Origin: BM003 sp963699835
GTDB taxonomy: Bacteria > Pseudomonadota > Gammaproteobacteria > Steroidobacterales > BM003
Assembly: GCA_963699835.1 (NCBI GenBank)
Contig: CAVOVJ010000005.1
Span: forward strand, 1-64,000
DNA length: 64,000 nucleotides
Direction of reading: 5' to 3'
The notes below the pieces were generated by a model. That model saw only the letters and a program-made list of their open reading frames with translations. It was not told the origin of the DNA and ran no database searches. Shown in pieces: positions 1 through 9,928 of the stretch. The position numbers and the translations under genes are program-made. Positions within the stretch are counted from its first letter, which is position 1, and each line of letters opens with the position of its first letter.

Positions 1-243
1 CAGTTCGATGAGCACGTAGACTGTTACAACCCGTTCACCGCGCAGCGCTTCCTGGTGATGTTCTGGTACCTCAACGATGTCGATCTCGGTGGCGAGACGG
101 CGTTCCGCGAACTCGGCGTCAAGGTGCAGCCGCAGCGCGGACGGCTGGTAATGTTCCCGCCGTTCTGGATGTACCGCCACGCTGGACTGAGACCCGAATC
201 GGGGCCCAAGTACATCGTTAGCACCTACATGCGTTTCGAGTGA
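1..243 (+). CDS. 2OG-Fe(II) oxygenase, C-terminal fragment cut by the window edge
   Basis: This is the last 80 codons of a gene that begins before the window. The reading frame opens at base 1 and ends with TGA at 241-243. It has the double-stranded beta-helix signature of prolyl-4-hydroxylase-like 2OG-Fe(II) oxygenases: an HxD pair (EHVD, residues 4-7), the strand GGETAF, a distal histidine in YRHAG about 50 residues later, and a basic residue (GPKYIVSTY) that would bind the 2-oxoglutarate carboxylate. The next gene starts on an overlapping GTGA (240-243), so the two are translationally coupled. The substrate cannot be read from the sequence. It is the first of six hydroxylases clustered here. 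Confidence 0.8.
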   Translation, partial: QFDEHVDCYNPFTAQRFLVMFWYLNDVDLGGETAFRELGVKVQPQRGRLVMFPPFWMYRHAGLRPESGPKYIVSTYMRFE

Positions 244-1536
244 CCACGTCCTCCGGCCGTTCATCCGAGCTGGCGCGGCAGGCCGCGGTGCTTGCCGGGC
301 GCGGTGACATGGACGGCGCCGCCGCGGTTTATCGAGCGCTGCTGGACAAGACGCCGCAGCACACGGGAGCGCTGGCATTTCTCAGCGCTCATGCCTTCGG
401 CCGCGGCGATTTCGAAGACAGCGCGAAGTATGCCCGGGCTGCCGCGGAGCTTGCTCCGGACGACCCGATGCTGGCGCACAATCTTGGCGTCGCTCTGTGC
501 GAGCTTGGGCGGTTCGACGATGCCCGCAAGGCACTCGCCCGCGCGCTGCAGCTGCAACCGGATTTTGCCACGGCGCAACTGCATTACGGCACAGTGCTGG
601 AGCAGCTTGGCGAGGCGGATAGTGCTGTGCATGCCTACGCGCGGGCGCTGCAGCTCGAACCGCAACTCGAACGACTCGGCGCAGACGATGCCCCTGCGGG
701 GGTGATGCGGGGTCCGGTTCGGCGTGCGCTTGCCGCAAAACGGCGCGCGCACCGCGCGACGCACGGAGCCATCCTCGACGAACTGGAAGATCGCTGCGGC
801 AGCGCCGCGCTCGAGCGGGTCAGCGAGTTCTTGCGGTTTTTCCATGGCGAGGCGGAACCCGAATACCCGCACCCGCTGCAAAAGCCCGACTGGCAGTACT
901 TTCCAGGGCTGGAGCCGCGGCCGTTTTTCGAGCGCGAGGAGTTCGACTGGATCGGACGGCTCGAGGCCGCATGGCGCGGAATCCGCGACGAACTCGTCGC
1001 AGTCCTCGCGGCCGACAGCGGCATCGAGCCGTATGTGCCGGGGCTGGAGCGGCCGCCGCAGCTCTGGCGCGAACTCGTCGGGCTCGCTGGACTGGGGCGC
1101 GTTCCAGTTGCTCAAGGGTGGTCGTCCGATCGCACAAAATGTGGCACGTTGTCCGCGCTCTATGGCGGTGATCGAGACGCTCGATCTTGCCGCTGCGCCG
1201 CCGCATACACCGGAGGCGTTTTTCTCGATTCTGCAGCCCGGTACCCGTATCCCGCCGCATTTCGGATTGTCCAATCTCAAGCTGGCGGTTCACCTCGCGC
1301 TGCTGATTCCTGAATCCTGCGGCATTCGCGTCGGCGTCGAGACCCGCCACTGGGAGGAAGGGAAGTGCCTGATTTTTGACGACAGTTTCGAGCACGAGGC
1401 ATGGAATCGCAGTGCTGAATTGCGCGCCGTGCTGATCGTCGAGGCGTGGAATCCGGGGCTGACTGAGATCGAGCGTGAGGCCATTGGCCGGATCATTGCC
1501 GCCTCGGAGAGTTTCAACGCGCAATGGCAGCGCTGA
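240..1536 (+). CDS. TPR-aspartyl/asparaginyl beta-hydroxylase fusion (one frameshift)
   Basis: The GTG start overlaps the previous stop. The first ~140 residues are tetratricopeptide repeats (AHNLGVALCELGRFDDARKA type helices). The C-terminal ~150 residues match the aspartyl/asparaginyl beta-hydroxylase family (PF05118, as in AspH and LpxO): PPHFGLSNLKLAVHL carries the first metal histidine, and FDDSFEHEAWN the second, followed by the conserved R and W of the RAVLIVEAWNP strand. The frame is broken at GGG 1080-1082. Removing one G joins RELV to SLDWGAFQLLKGG, the usual entry to this domain. Upstream of the shift the frame is that of 240; downstream it is that ending at 1536. It may hydroxylate a peptide or lipid substrate; the TPR scaffold suggests a protein partner (inference). 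Confidence 0.8.
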
Positions 1537-1609
1537 TCATCACCGCCGCGATCGAATTTGCAGCGGCGGATTCTGGTAGGGGAGGCGCGCAGGCGGTGAC
1601 GGACGCGGC

Positions 1610-2186
1610 TCAGGCGGCGGCCGGTTCCAGTTTCATTGCGAAGGTGTAGCGCGGCATCAGGCAAATCTTGCTCGGCGGCCGGCCGGCGTGTCTTATCGCA
1701 CCATGGAACACGACCAGCCGGCCGGGTCGCGGACTCGCGACGAATTCGGCATCGCCGTTTTGGTTGAAGAAAGAGCGTCTCGCCACCCCATTCCGGATCC
1801 CATTCGGTGCAGATGTACCACAGCGCGGTGAGTTCTTCGGTCTGTGGCAGGCAATCGGTGTGGGAAAACAGCATGTCGCCAAACGACGAGTAGTTGCAGT
1901 ACGAGCGGTACATGTTCCAGATCGTGCCGGGAGCATAGTCGGCAAGGGCAGCGAGCGTCGCGTTGTAAATCGGCATGCTCCGCGCCGCATCGAGCGGGAT
2001 GTTGACGACCCAATGGCGGTACTGACGGGTGTCGGGTCGCGCCGATTCGCTGCGGGTAAACCCGCTGTTGTTGAATCCGTCCGCCATCTTTTTCAGTTCG
2101 ACGGCTGGAAGCAGGTCGTCGTAGACGCTGATTTTGCGGTCATCGACGCGCGCGCTGCGGGTTGCCGCTGGCGTAGTTTTATTCAT
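1610..2186 (-). CDS. 2OG-Fe(II) oxygenase (one frameshift)
   Basis: After correction this is a 191-residue oxygenase starting at ATG 2186, with AAGGA about 10 bases upstream. Iron ligands are visible as HTD (in LFSHTDCL) and H (in IRHAGRPP), with R of PRYTFAMK as the likely 2-oxoglutarate anchor; GGETLFF is the typical core strand. The frame breaks at AAA 1770-1772 (TTT on the coding strand). One base less gives GGETLFFNQNGDAEF and continues to the stop at 1610. The corrected length is an exact number of codons, which supports a single extra base. It is the last gene of the minus-strand run from the TonB receptor and converges on the TPR-hydroxylase gene. Substrate unknown. Confidence 0.78.
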
Positions 2187-2244
2187 GGCCGGCATATCCT
2201 TGCGACGATCGGTGCACAGCCTAGCACAGGCCATTCGCGGCGCT

Positions 2245-3563
2245 TCATCGCATCGGGACCGGGTTGGCGCGGCACCACAGGGTCGCGACCCATTTCTCGC
2301 CGGTCACGACCGGTGTGCCGGCGTGCAGACTGCGTGGGTCGGGCTCGCCATTGCTGTCGCAATTAGCAAAAAGCAGGCCTTTTCCCGCCTGCGCGGTCAC
2401 CGTCAATCCGTCCGGACCGATCCGCGGAAACGCGGTGGCGCCGCCGGCCGCGACCGCATCGAGATAGACGATCAGTGTATACAGCCGTTGTCCAAGCGCG
2501 CGCAGGGCCGGCTCCTGGTTTTCGAGCTGCACGAAATCATAGTGCGGCTTGTACTCCTCGCCGGGAAAATAACGCAGAATCGCGAGCGGTTCGGTGTGGC
2601 TGAGTTCGTACCCTGCGGCTTTGGCCAGGCGGCGCTCGATCCAGCCAAGCTGCCGGATCCCGGAGCGTGCGCAGGAAGTTGGTCTCGCTGCTGGTGCGCA
2701 GGTTGACGGCAACCGAAGTCCCGCTGCGCGGATCGATCGTATTCGATGGCAGCAGGTCCGGCTCGGCGCGCAGCCGCAGGTAATCGCAGAGCTCACGGTC
2801 GAGGAGGCCGGTATAGCACGCGACACGCGGAGTTTCGTGCAGCAGTTGCAAGCTCGGCAGCGCGGGATCCGGCCACCCGGCTTCATGAAGCACGGGCAGA
2901 TCTTCGTCGCGCCGGACCGGCGGGGCCAGCCGTTTCTTGCGCTACGGGGTCGAGACCAAGGCCTGCCGCGATGCGGCGACTTACCTCGAAACTGCGGCCT
3001 GACATCGCGAACAGGCTACTGGCGAGCGCGGTGTCGGGGCGGGTTCCGCGTCCGGCGATAACCCGCAGTCCGGCAAGATGCGCCGCGATCGCATCGCCGA
3101 GGTACGCGGCCCGCAGCAGGCATCGGGTCGCCAGCGTATCGCGAACATGCTCTTGCTCGCTCTGTCCGAGGATGACCGCCCGTACGCGCAACGCCTCCGG
3201 GTGTCCGCTGCGCGCGGCGAGCGCCAGCGATTCGATGCCCTCGGCAGGCGCAAACGGTACGCCCCAGCCGCAGCATTTCAGGCGGGCAACCTCGTAACAT
3301 CCCTGGGCGGAGCCTGCGCTGGCAGCGCGTTCGAACATGGCCAGTGCCTGCACCGGGTCGGCGCTGGCCGCGGCGCCGCTCAGGAATATGCGCCCGAGTG
3401 CCAGCGCGGCTTGCGGATGACCTGCGTCCGCGCTTTGCTGCAACCAGCGAAGGGCCCGGCGCGGTTTGCCGCCGTGGAGATAGGCCATGCCGAGGCGGAA
3501 CTGGGCGAGCGAGTCGCCATCTTGCGCGAGCGCCCGCAGACGCCTGTCGCGCGTTTCATCCAT
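2245..3563 (-). CDS. SEL1-repeat protein fused to a prolyl 4-hydroxylase domain, copy 1 (two frameshifts)
   Basis: ATG 3563 overlaps the upstream stop in TGATG. Residues ~1-210 are SEL1-like repeats (AQFRLGMAYLHGG, AALALGRIFLSG, GCYEVARLKCCGWG). The C-terminal ~200 residues are a P4Hc/2OG-Fe(II) domain: PHYDF supplies the HxD pair, SLHAGTPV the distal histidine and GEKWVATLW the basic 2-oxoglutarate anchor. Two shifts interrupt it, at GGGG 2922-2925 and CCC 2659-2661; removing one base from each restores one 438-residue protein, and the total length fits two extra bases exactly. A complete homologue with the same architecture lies at 8273-9785. Likely a hydroxylase of a proline- or lysine-bearing peptide (family inference). 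Confidence 0.78.
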
Positions 3564-4246
3564 CAGCGGGTCTGGCCGGCCGGGGCCGCGTTGCGCTCGC
3601 GAACCCAGCTGTTGATCGCCACAGTAATGCGGGTGCCGTCGCCCTGGTAAGGCGCGACCTCGTGGAACAGGTATGACGGAAAAACGATAAAGCGTCCGGG
3701 TGTCAGGCGAAAATTGAGGCTTGCGACCCGGAACGGTTGCTGCAGCCGGCTGTTGCCGGCATCGAGAAACATGTTGCCCATGCCGCGCGGGTCGAGGAAG
3801 CGCAGTATGCCGCTGTCGCTGCTGTCGTCCGCCGCATCGCCGGGATCGACACAATAGACCCCGGACCACGATGCCATCGGGTGATTGTGATAGGTCGTGT
3901 AGCCGCCCTTGCGAGTGATGTGAAACCAGGTGTGGTTGATGATTTCCAGGCGCGCGAGGTCGTTGCGGTCGTAGCCGTTCAGGCTGGCGATCACGTGGCC
4001 GATCGTATCCATGCAGAAGCGGCGCAGCTTCTGCACCGGTTGCTCGGTCCAGCGGAAAAGATCGAAGTCGCTCTCGAAGAGTCCGACCTTTCCGGGTGTC
4101 ATATAGGGGTTGCGATACTTGTCGCCCTGTTGCTCGCGCTCGATGAACAGGGTTCGGAGTTCATCGTTCAGCGTGCCGGCGTTTTCGAGATGTGCCTCGA
4201 AGAACGGCGTTGTGAATGCGTTGATCAGTTTCGGTGCTGTGGCCAT
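3563..4246 (-). CDS. Putative 2OG-Fe(II) oxygenase of the PF13759 type
   Basis: This is an intact 227-residue protein. I chose ATG 4246 over upstream in-frame codons because homologues begin close to the FFEAHL segment and because the upstream extension runs into the receptor's terminator. Metal-site residues are HNH at 120-122 in YHNHPMASWSGVYCV, a distal histidine at ~195 in FPSYLFHEV, and R at ~206 in TRITVAINSWV. These, with the DPR segment, are characteristic of the 2OG-FeII_Oxy_5 family, first noticed in phage and marine bacterial genomes. It lies 160 bp downstream of the TonB receptor, separated by a terminator, and overlaps the SEL1-hydroxylase start by one base. Substrate unknown. 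Confidence 0.82.
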   Translation of the reverse strand: MATAPKLINAFTTPFFEAHLENAGTLNDELRTLFIEREQQGDKYRNPYMTPGKVGLFESDFDLFRWTEQPVQKLRRFCMDTIGHVIASLNGYDRNDLARLEIINHTWFHITRKGGYTTYHNHPMASWSGVYCVDPGDAADDSSDSGILRFLDPRGMGNMFLDAGNSRLQQPFRVASLNFRLTPGRFIVFPSYLFHEVAPYQGDGTRITVAINSWVRERNAAPAGQTR

Positions 4247-4321
4247 GGTGGCATCGCCGCGCGGAATCGAAAAGACGATGGAAATTGTCCGCGTCCCGGC
4301 AGCGAAGATCAACCGGCAGAC

Positions 4322-4360
4322 GCAAAAGAAAAACCCCGCGGATGCAAGCATCCGCGGGGT
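4322..4360 (-). terminator. Rho-independent terminator after the TonB receptor
   Basis: Read on the minus strand, a near-perfect 12-13 bp GC-rich stem (4333-4345 with 4348-4360) is followed by a T-rich run (TTTTTCTTTT). It sits 47 bases after the receptor stop, so receptor transcripts should mostly end before the oxygenase genes, which may rely on read-through or their own promoter. Confidence 0.85.
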
Positions 4361-4406
4361 CAATTGACGTCCGGAGACGTCGTACTTCTTTATCAACCGG
4401 TCTGAA

Positions 4407-7343
4407 TCAGAACCGGACGCTCAACCGTGCATATGGGAACCTTCCAGGCACCTCATACAGCGTCGGGTCGAAGCTGTTGGCGAATGCAGAGTACGAGATC
4501 GGCGGATCCTTATCGGTGACGTTGTTGACACCGAGCGTGATCCGGCTGTTGTACCAAGGCGTGTCGTAGGTGACCTGCACGTCGTGGTAAGTGGTGCTAC
4601 CCAGCGTGTTGGTACCTTCCTGACCACCGAAGTAGTACTCCTCGAACGGCGAGGAACACAGATCCAGCGCGCTCAGGCTGTTGGCACCGCCATCAGACGA
4701 ATCGCCACAACCCTCATCCTGGTGATGGATGTAACGCATCTGCCAGCTGGCGCCCCAGTTGCCGTAGGCCCAGGTCAGGTCGAGGTTCGATTTCCAACGC
4801 GGGAAGCCGACGTCGCCAAGGTTCTCACCCTGGAACTCGTCTTCGTTGCCGAAGCCGTCATTGACCTTGTACTCGTCGATGTACGCGGTATCCCACGCAA
4901 TCTTGAACTCGCCGAAGCGGGTCTCGGGGAACGTGTACAACATCAGGAAGTCGATACCTGAAACGTCGGTGGAACCGATGTTGACGCTGGCGTTGAGCAG
5001 GTCGGAGATATCGCCGGTCTGCGCGCGGGTAATGAGGCCGCAGAACGCCCGGTTCTCTTGGGAGTAGCAGCTGTTGAGGATCGTCTGCGCGCCCACCGGA
5101 GTAATGGTGTCTTCCAGCTCGATCTTGTACCAGTCCACATACAGCGCGAAGTTCTCGAGGAAGCTCGGGGTGTACACCAGACCAAAGGTGTAGTTGTCCG
5201 AGGATTCCGCTATGAGGTCCGGGTTGGAGCCGACCGTGATACGGATCTGGTCGTTGGCCTGGTTGTAAGCCGCCGGCACGCCGTCAGCCTGACAGTTGGC
5301 CTGGATGGTCGCATCCTTCGCCTGCCAGTTGTCACAGGGGTCAGTGATGCTCGGGTACGAGTCACTCTGGCCACCGAACAACTCGGCAACGTTCGGCGCA
5401 CGGAACGCTTCGGAGACGGTGCCGCGGAGCAGCAGGTCGTTGAAGGGCTTCCACTTGACACCGTACTTGGAGGTAGTGTCGTCGCCGAACGTGCTGTAGT
5501 CCGTGTACCGCCACGCGGCGTTGAACTCGAGCGTGTGGGCAAACGGCAGGTCAGCGAGAATCGGAACTACGATTTCGCCGTAGGCTTCCCGGACGTCGTA
5601 ATCACCCTTGGTCGGGCTACGGGAGTTACCCGAAGTCTGGCCGGTGGCGATGATGGCGTCAGGCGTATCCGAGCCTTTCTCTTCGCGCCACTCGTAGCCG
5701 ATCGCGGCGCCGAGCGGGCCGGCGGGCAGATCGAACAACTCGCCGGAAAGGTTCATCAGGAAGTCCTGCATCTCGTAGGTGTTGGAGTCCTGCGCGGTGA
5801 ACGTGACGTAGTCGATCTGATCCTGATCGATTGAGCCGCTGCCGTCCACGCCCTGGCCGCCAAACCAGTTGAACGGTACGCAACCGTCGGCGCCGGGGAG
5901 ACCATTCCAGCTGCCGTCGCCGTTCACGTTGTTGGAGCCGACGCAACCGGCGAGCGGGCCCATGGCCTTCTGCACGTTGGTGGTGTTGAGCAGGCCAGCG
6001 GTCTGGTCGTTGCCGTCACCTTCGCCGTAAATGTAGTTTACATCCCAGTCGAAGTAGCGGTTGAACGCCTCGAAGCTGCCCTCGAAGCCGCCGCCGATAC
6101 GGAACATGTCGACGTCCTGCTCGAAGTTACGGCCGCCGGCTTCCACCATACGACGCTGCAGGCCCACATACTCGATGCCGCCATTGCTGTCTGGGGAGGC
6201 GAGCGGTGAGATTTCCTCACCCGGCCACGGGTTGTACGGGTTGTCGGCACCGATCGCGCCGGTCGCGGACGTGTACCACAACACCAGCGGGGTCGGGGCA
6301 AGGTACTGATCCGACTCGCGGTGGTGATACAGAGCCTCGGTCACGAAATTGATGTTGTCCGTGATCGCGTGGCTCAGCTGGCCATACAGGTTCCAGCGCT
6401 GGTTCGGCGTCAGCAGGTAGTTATCGGGCGCGAAGTTGAACGCGTCCTGCGACGTGTAGTTCTTGATCGAACCGTTGTTGCCGTCGGCCACGCAGTCCTG
6501 GACCAGCAGGCTGCCAGTGCCGGAGCAATCGATCTGCGGCGAACCGGGGTTGCTGGCGACGATACTGTAAGCAGTGTCATCGGCGAGGTAGAAACGACCC
6601 TGCGGCAGCGTCGAGCTACCCCGGGTGTTACCGGTGCCGTAGGTCGGCTCCTGCGAGATGTCGCGGTCGCCGGCCCAGACTTCTTCCTGCTTCACGTAGC
6701 TGAAGTTCATGAAAGCGCTGGTCGTGGCGGTCGTGGCGCCGACGCTGAAGTCGTAGGCGTATGTGTCGCCATCGCTCTCGTCATAGGCACCGTACTGGGC
6801 ATTGGCTTCCATACCCTGGAAGTCACGCTTGGTGATGATGTTGACCACACCTGCAACGGCGTCAGAACCGTAAATCGCCGAGGCGCCGTCCTTCAGGACT
6901 TCAATGCGCTCAACGATAGCGGCCGGGATCGTGTTCAGGTCGACCGAGCTGAAGCCGGCACCACCGCCGCCAACAGCGTTCACCCAACGGCGGCCGTTCA
7001 CCAGCACCAGGGTGCGGTTCGAGCCGAGGTTGCGAAGGTCGAGACGAACCGAGCCGTCACCACCGTTGTTGAACACCGTGTTCAGACCGGAGCCGGCAAT
7101 CGGCAGCTCTTCGAGGATTTCACCGATACCCACGAGACCCGTGCGATCGATGTCCTCTCGAGTTACCACGAACACCGGGTTCGACGTCTCGATGTCGGTG
7201 CGCGAAATACGCGAACCCGTCACTTGTACCTTACCGAGCTCGGCAGCGTCCTCGTCCTGCGCAAATACGGCAGGGGAAGCTACAGAGGCGGCGGCACCCG
7301 CGACGAGAGCGTATCTGACCGCGTCTCTAAGCGTGTTTTCCAT
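4407..7343 (-). CDS. TonB-dependent outer-membrane receptor
   Basis: This 978-residue protein begins with a signal peptide (~1-28, cleavage near AVFA-QDED). A plug domain follows: PVFVVTREDI, a GEILEELP segment, LVLVNGRRW and the strongly conserved VLKDGASAIYGSDAVAGV near residues 150-170. The rest is a long beta-barrel rich in aromatic strands and cysteine-bearing extracellular loops, ending in the outer-membrane terminal phenylalanine (RLSVRF). The class resembles the large receptors of Xanthomonas, Caulobacter and marine gammaproteobacteria that import peptides or glycans. The start has a strong SD (GGAGG, about 6 bases upstream). No TonB box could be assigned confidently. Hydroxylase genes lie on both sides, so its ligand may be linked to their product or substrate (inference). 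Confidence 0.93.
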   Translation of the reverse strand: MENTLRDAVRYALVAGAAASVASPAVFAQDEDAAELGKVQVTGSRISRTDIETSNPVFVVTREDIDRTGLVGIGEILEELPIAGSGLNTVFNNGGDGSVRLDLRNLGSNRTLVLVNGRRWVNAVGGGGAGFSSVDLNTIPAAIVERIEVLKDGASAIYGSDAVAGVVNIITKRDFQGMEANAQYGAYDESDGDTYAYDFSVGATTATTSAFMNFSYVKQEEVWAGDRDISQEPTYGTGNTRGSSTLPQGRFYLADDTAYSIVASNPGSPQIDCSGTGSLLVQDCVADGNNGSIKNYTSQDAFNFAPDNYLLTPNQRWNLYGQLSHAITDNINFVTEALYHHRESDQYLAPTPLVLWYTSATGAIGADNPYNPWPGEEISPLASPDSNGGIEYVGLQRRMVEAGGRNFEQDVDMFRIGGGFEGSFEAFNRYFDWDVNYIYGEGDGNDQTAGLLNTTNVQKAMGPLAGCVGSNNVNGDGSWNGLPGADGCVPFNWFGGQGVDGSGSIDQDQIDYVTFTAQDSNTYEMQDFLMNLSGELFDLPAGPLGAAIGYEWREEKGSDTPDAIIATGQTSGNSRSPTKGDYDVREAYGEIVVPILADLPFAHTLEFNAAWRYTDYSTFGDDTTSKYGVKWKPFNDLLLRGTVSEAFRAPNVAELFGGQSDSYPSITDPCDNWQAKDATIQANCQADGVPAAYNQANDQIRITVGSNPDLIAESSDNYTFGLVYTPSFLENFALYVDWYKIELEDTITPVGAQTILNSCYSQENRAFCGLITRAQTGDISDLLNASVNIGSTDVSGIDFLMLYTFPETRFGEFKIAWDTAYIDEYKVNDGFGNEDEFQGENLGDVGFPRWKSNLDLTWAYGNWGASWQMRYIHHQDEGCGDSSDGGANSLSALDLCSSPFEEYYFGGQEGTNTLGSTTYHDVQVTYDTPWYNSRITLGVNNVTDKDPPISYSAFANSFDPTLYEVPGRFPYARLSVRF

Positions 7344-7835
7344 GCAATTCCTCCAGGGAGAGGTTTATTTGGTTTGGTTAAATCCGGCTTCTGGAGCCGG
7401 TTACGTCCGCTTGATGCAGATTGGCAACAAACGCCCGCGCATTGCGAGTGGTGGCGATATTAGCACAACTTGGCAAAAAGCAAAGTCTGGTGTTGCAATA
7501 AACATACAGAATGACCCGGGCCGTTTTCCGGACCGCTTGGCCGGGTCTGGCGATGGTTGTCTGATTGGGTAATATTAACTATAAAAAACATTAGGTTGCG
7601 GAATTCTATAGTAAGCTGTACAGGACCAGTTAGCGACCGCGGACAAAGCTCGGGACCGCGCTGATTTTTTTATTGGGTGTTGCGTAAACGACGAGGGTTT
7701 TGCGCAATGTTGTAACTTAGCAACAATTCGTTGAGCGGTGTGGCTGCAACCTCGGTTGTTGCATAAAACGCACAGACTTTTTGAATGCGCTCTTTTATAA
7801 AAAGATAATAAAAACAGAAAGTTATCAGATAGGGG
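7344..7835. other. 492-bp AT-rich intergenic region upstream of the receptor
   Basis: No convincing gene. The receptor-proximal part holds the SD, a short hairpin in the leader (CCGGCT/AGCCGG, about 7388-7403), a possible promoter, and GC-rich imperfect inverted repeats around 7518-7560. The far half (7570-7830) is markedly A/T-rich compared with the rest of the window, as expected for a regulatory region. A small stem (AGATAG/CTATCT, 7827-7841) overlaps the stop of the lipoprotein gene and is followed on the minus strand by T-rich sequence; it could be a weak terminator. Confidence 0.6.
7457..7483 (-). promoter_or_regulatory. Possible sigma-70 promoter of the TonB receptor
   Basis: On the minus strand, TTGCTT (7483-7478) is followed after 15 bases by TAATAT (7462-7457), about 115 bases before the receptor start. 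The spacer is shorter than ideal, so this is a weak prediction. Confidence 0.35.
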
Positions 7836-8276
7836 CTATCTCGTTTCGGCGGACGCACCCTGCAGCGACTCCTTTCTGAGCACGAATACCCGCCATTCGC
7901 GCCGGGCAGTCACTTCGCCGACCAGCAAGTAGCGGTATCCGGCCTCGACGTCGAGCATCAGCTCGCCTTGTTTTTGCCCGGTTTCGCCGCTCGATTTCAG
8001 GGTTTTTGCAAAGTCGCCGCTGAGCAGGCGCGACTGGACCCGGTGCATTCCCGGTTTGACCCAATAAGCCGGTTTACCTTCCACCTTGCGGTCGTCGATG
8101 TATGCGATCGCGATCGGCTGCAGACCGGCCGGCGGTGCCGCGGCCACCAGCACGCCGTGTGGTTCGTCCGGGCTGGCCAGGGGGCCGGATACGCTCTGGC
8201 AAGAGGCGCTCAGCAGCACGAGCGGAACCAGGGCGAGTGTGCGCCGGCGTTGCAACTGCAGTTTGGTGCCCATCAT
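7836..8276 (-). CDS. Small exported lipoprotein of unknown function
   Basis: This is a 146-residue protein. ATG 8276 overlaps the stop of the upstream SEL1-hydroxylase (ATGA), so the two are coupled. The N-terminus has a basic stretch, a hydrophobic core and the lipobox LLSAS-C, predicting lipidation at about residue 26. The mature part contains VAYIDDRKVEGKPAYWVKPG and GYRYLLVGEVTA, which reads as a compact beta-rich domain of the kind found in envelope proteins that handle PEGA-like or DUF-type folds; I do not recognise the family. Its location suggests an envelope partner of the oxygenase/receptor system. Confidence 0.75.
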   Translation of the reverse strand: MMGTKLQLQRRRTLALVPLVLLSASCQSVSGPLASPDEPHGVLVAAAPPAGLQPIAIAYIDDRKVEGKPAYWVKPGMHRVQSRLLSGDFAKTLKSSGETGQKQGELMLDVEAGYRYLLVGEVTARREWRVFVLRKESLQGASAETR

Positions 8277-9785
8277 TTCGTGTACTCCGCCGCTGTGATC
8301 GGCTCGTAAAGATTCTGCGCATGGATCGCCGTTCGCAGCAACCACTTTTCGCCCGAGATCACCGGGCGGCTTGCGTGGAGGCTCATTTCGTCCGGCTGGC
8401 CGTCCGGCAGACAGTTGTAATGCAGCAGCGCGAGTCCCGGTTCGCCGGCAATGGCATGCCCGGCGCTCAGGTATTCGGTCTCGCCGCCTTGCTGCGGTGC
8501 CCGCAGATAGCAGATGAAAGTAACCAGGCGTTGGCCGCCATGTGCCCCTTTCAGGCGCTCGGGAGTCAGAAAATCCACGTGGGCCTCGTAGACATCGTCG
8601 TCGCGGTAGCGCAGCACGGACAGCGGCTCGATATGGCGCGTCGGGAGCATCGCGGCACGCGCGATCCTTCGTTCGATGTTGCGGATCAGCGGATCGCACA
8701 GGTGAGCGCCGAGACGCGCAGCCGTGCCGGTAAAGAAGTCTTTTTCGAATTCTGCCGCATCGCGGCTGAACTCGGCCGCCGCCGCCATCCTCTGTGTAGT
8801 CAAAGCGATCACGTGCGCGCGCTCGTACTCGCTCAGAAAGCGTGGCATCCGAAATACCCGCGGTTGCCAGATTTCCAACTGTGGCAGACCAGGCGCCGCA
8901 ATCACCGGCCAGCCGGTCGCATTGCCGTCCGCGCTCCTGCGGCCAGCATCGAGCGAGATACGGGCGTCGCCGAGTGCGCTCCAGTGGCGCTCGATGACGG
9001 CGGTCATTTTGCGGGTGGCGGTTTCGCCGCTGTCGAGTTCGCTTATGCCGGCCGCGGCAAACTCCCGCGGCAGGCTTCTCACCTGGTCGCGTATTCGCTG
9101 CGCCAGTTGGGCGGCGCTCTGTCTTCTCGTCGCTGCTCGTGACCGCGTCCAGTTCGTCGCGCCAGAGGCGTGCGTCCGGGAAGTCGCCACCAGCTGCACA
9201 CTCGAAAAATGCCTGTGCAACTGCCGCATCACGGCCGACGCCTCTGCCGCAGTGATAGCGCAGGCCGAGTGCGAAGGCGGCCTGGTGGCTTCCCTGCGCC
9301 AGTGCGCGCAAAAACCATGACGTTGCTGCAACCGGGTCCGCATTGCATCCGATACCGTGGTCAAGCATGTAAGCGAGATCGCATTGCAGCTGCGGATAGC
9401 ATTGGTGCGCGGCGCGTTCAATGCAGGCAAACGCCTCGGCGTCGTCCGCGGCGACACCGCGACCGGTCAGGTACAAATCACCCAGCCGTGCGAGCGCTTG
9501 CGGGTGATTCTTTTGCGCGACCGCTTGGTACCAATGCGCCGCGCGCGAATCCGCGTCGGGCAACGCGTGTACCTGGGCCAGAACGTTGGCGAGCAATAAC
9601 TGCGCTTCCGTGTGGTCCGTTTCGGCTGCTCGTTCCAGGCGCAAGATCGCTTCGTCGAATTCATTACTGCCGAATCCGCCGCGCTGCAAAAGCAGTTGTC
9701 CGAGCCGAACCGACGCGTCGCCGTCACCACGGTCGGCGGCGCCGCGTAGAGTTTCTACATCTATGACATTGCGGCTATCGTTCAT
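8273..9785 (-). CDS. SEL1-repeat protein fused to a prolyl 4-hydroxylase domain, copy 2 (one frameshift)
   Basis: This 503-residue protein (after correction) starts at ATG 9785. SEL1-like repeats occupy ~1-210 (ASVRLGQLLLQRG, ALARLGDLYLTGRG, AAFALGLRYHCGRG). A linker of ~90 residues leads to a P4Hc domain at ~300-500: YEAHVDFL gives HxD, SLHASRPV the distal histidine and SGEKWLLRTA the basic anchor. The frame breaks near TT 9124-9125; deleting one base joins TSSDE to RQSAAQLAQRI, and the nucleotide length is one over a multiple of three. It is paralogous to 2245-3563. The gene leads a two-gene unit with the lipoprotein. Confidence 0.8.
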
Positions 9786-9928
9786 TGGCTAAAGACCGAC
9801 TCTCGCGCGCTTTGGTGTTAACGCGTTTGCGACGCTACAGCGCGACACATCCAATGGTAGCAATGCGGACCCACCTGTACTAAGTTAATGACGATAGAAT
9901 TTTCTTGGTGCAGCAAGGGGAAAGGGTA

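Noticed and set aside
5058..7463. Plus-strand frames of 258 and 380 codons
   Set aside because: They lie antisense to the TonB receptor, whose complete plug and barrel are convincing.
7670..7858. A 62-codon frame on the minus strand in the AT-rich region
   Set aside because: It overlaps the lipoprotein's end, has a biased composition and no SD or recognisable motif.
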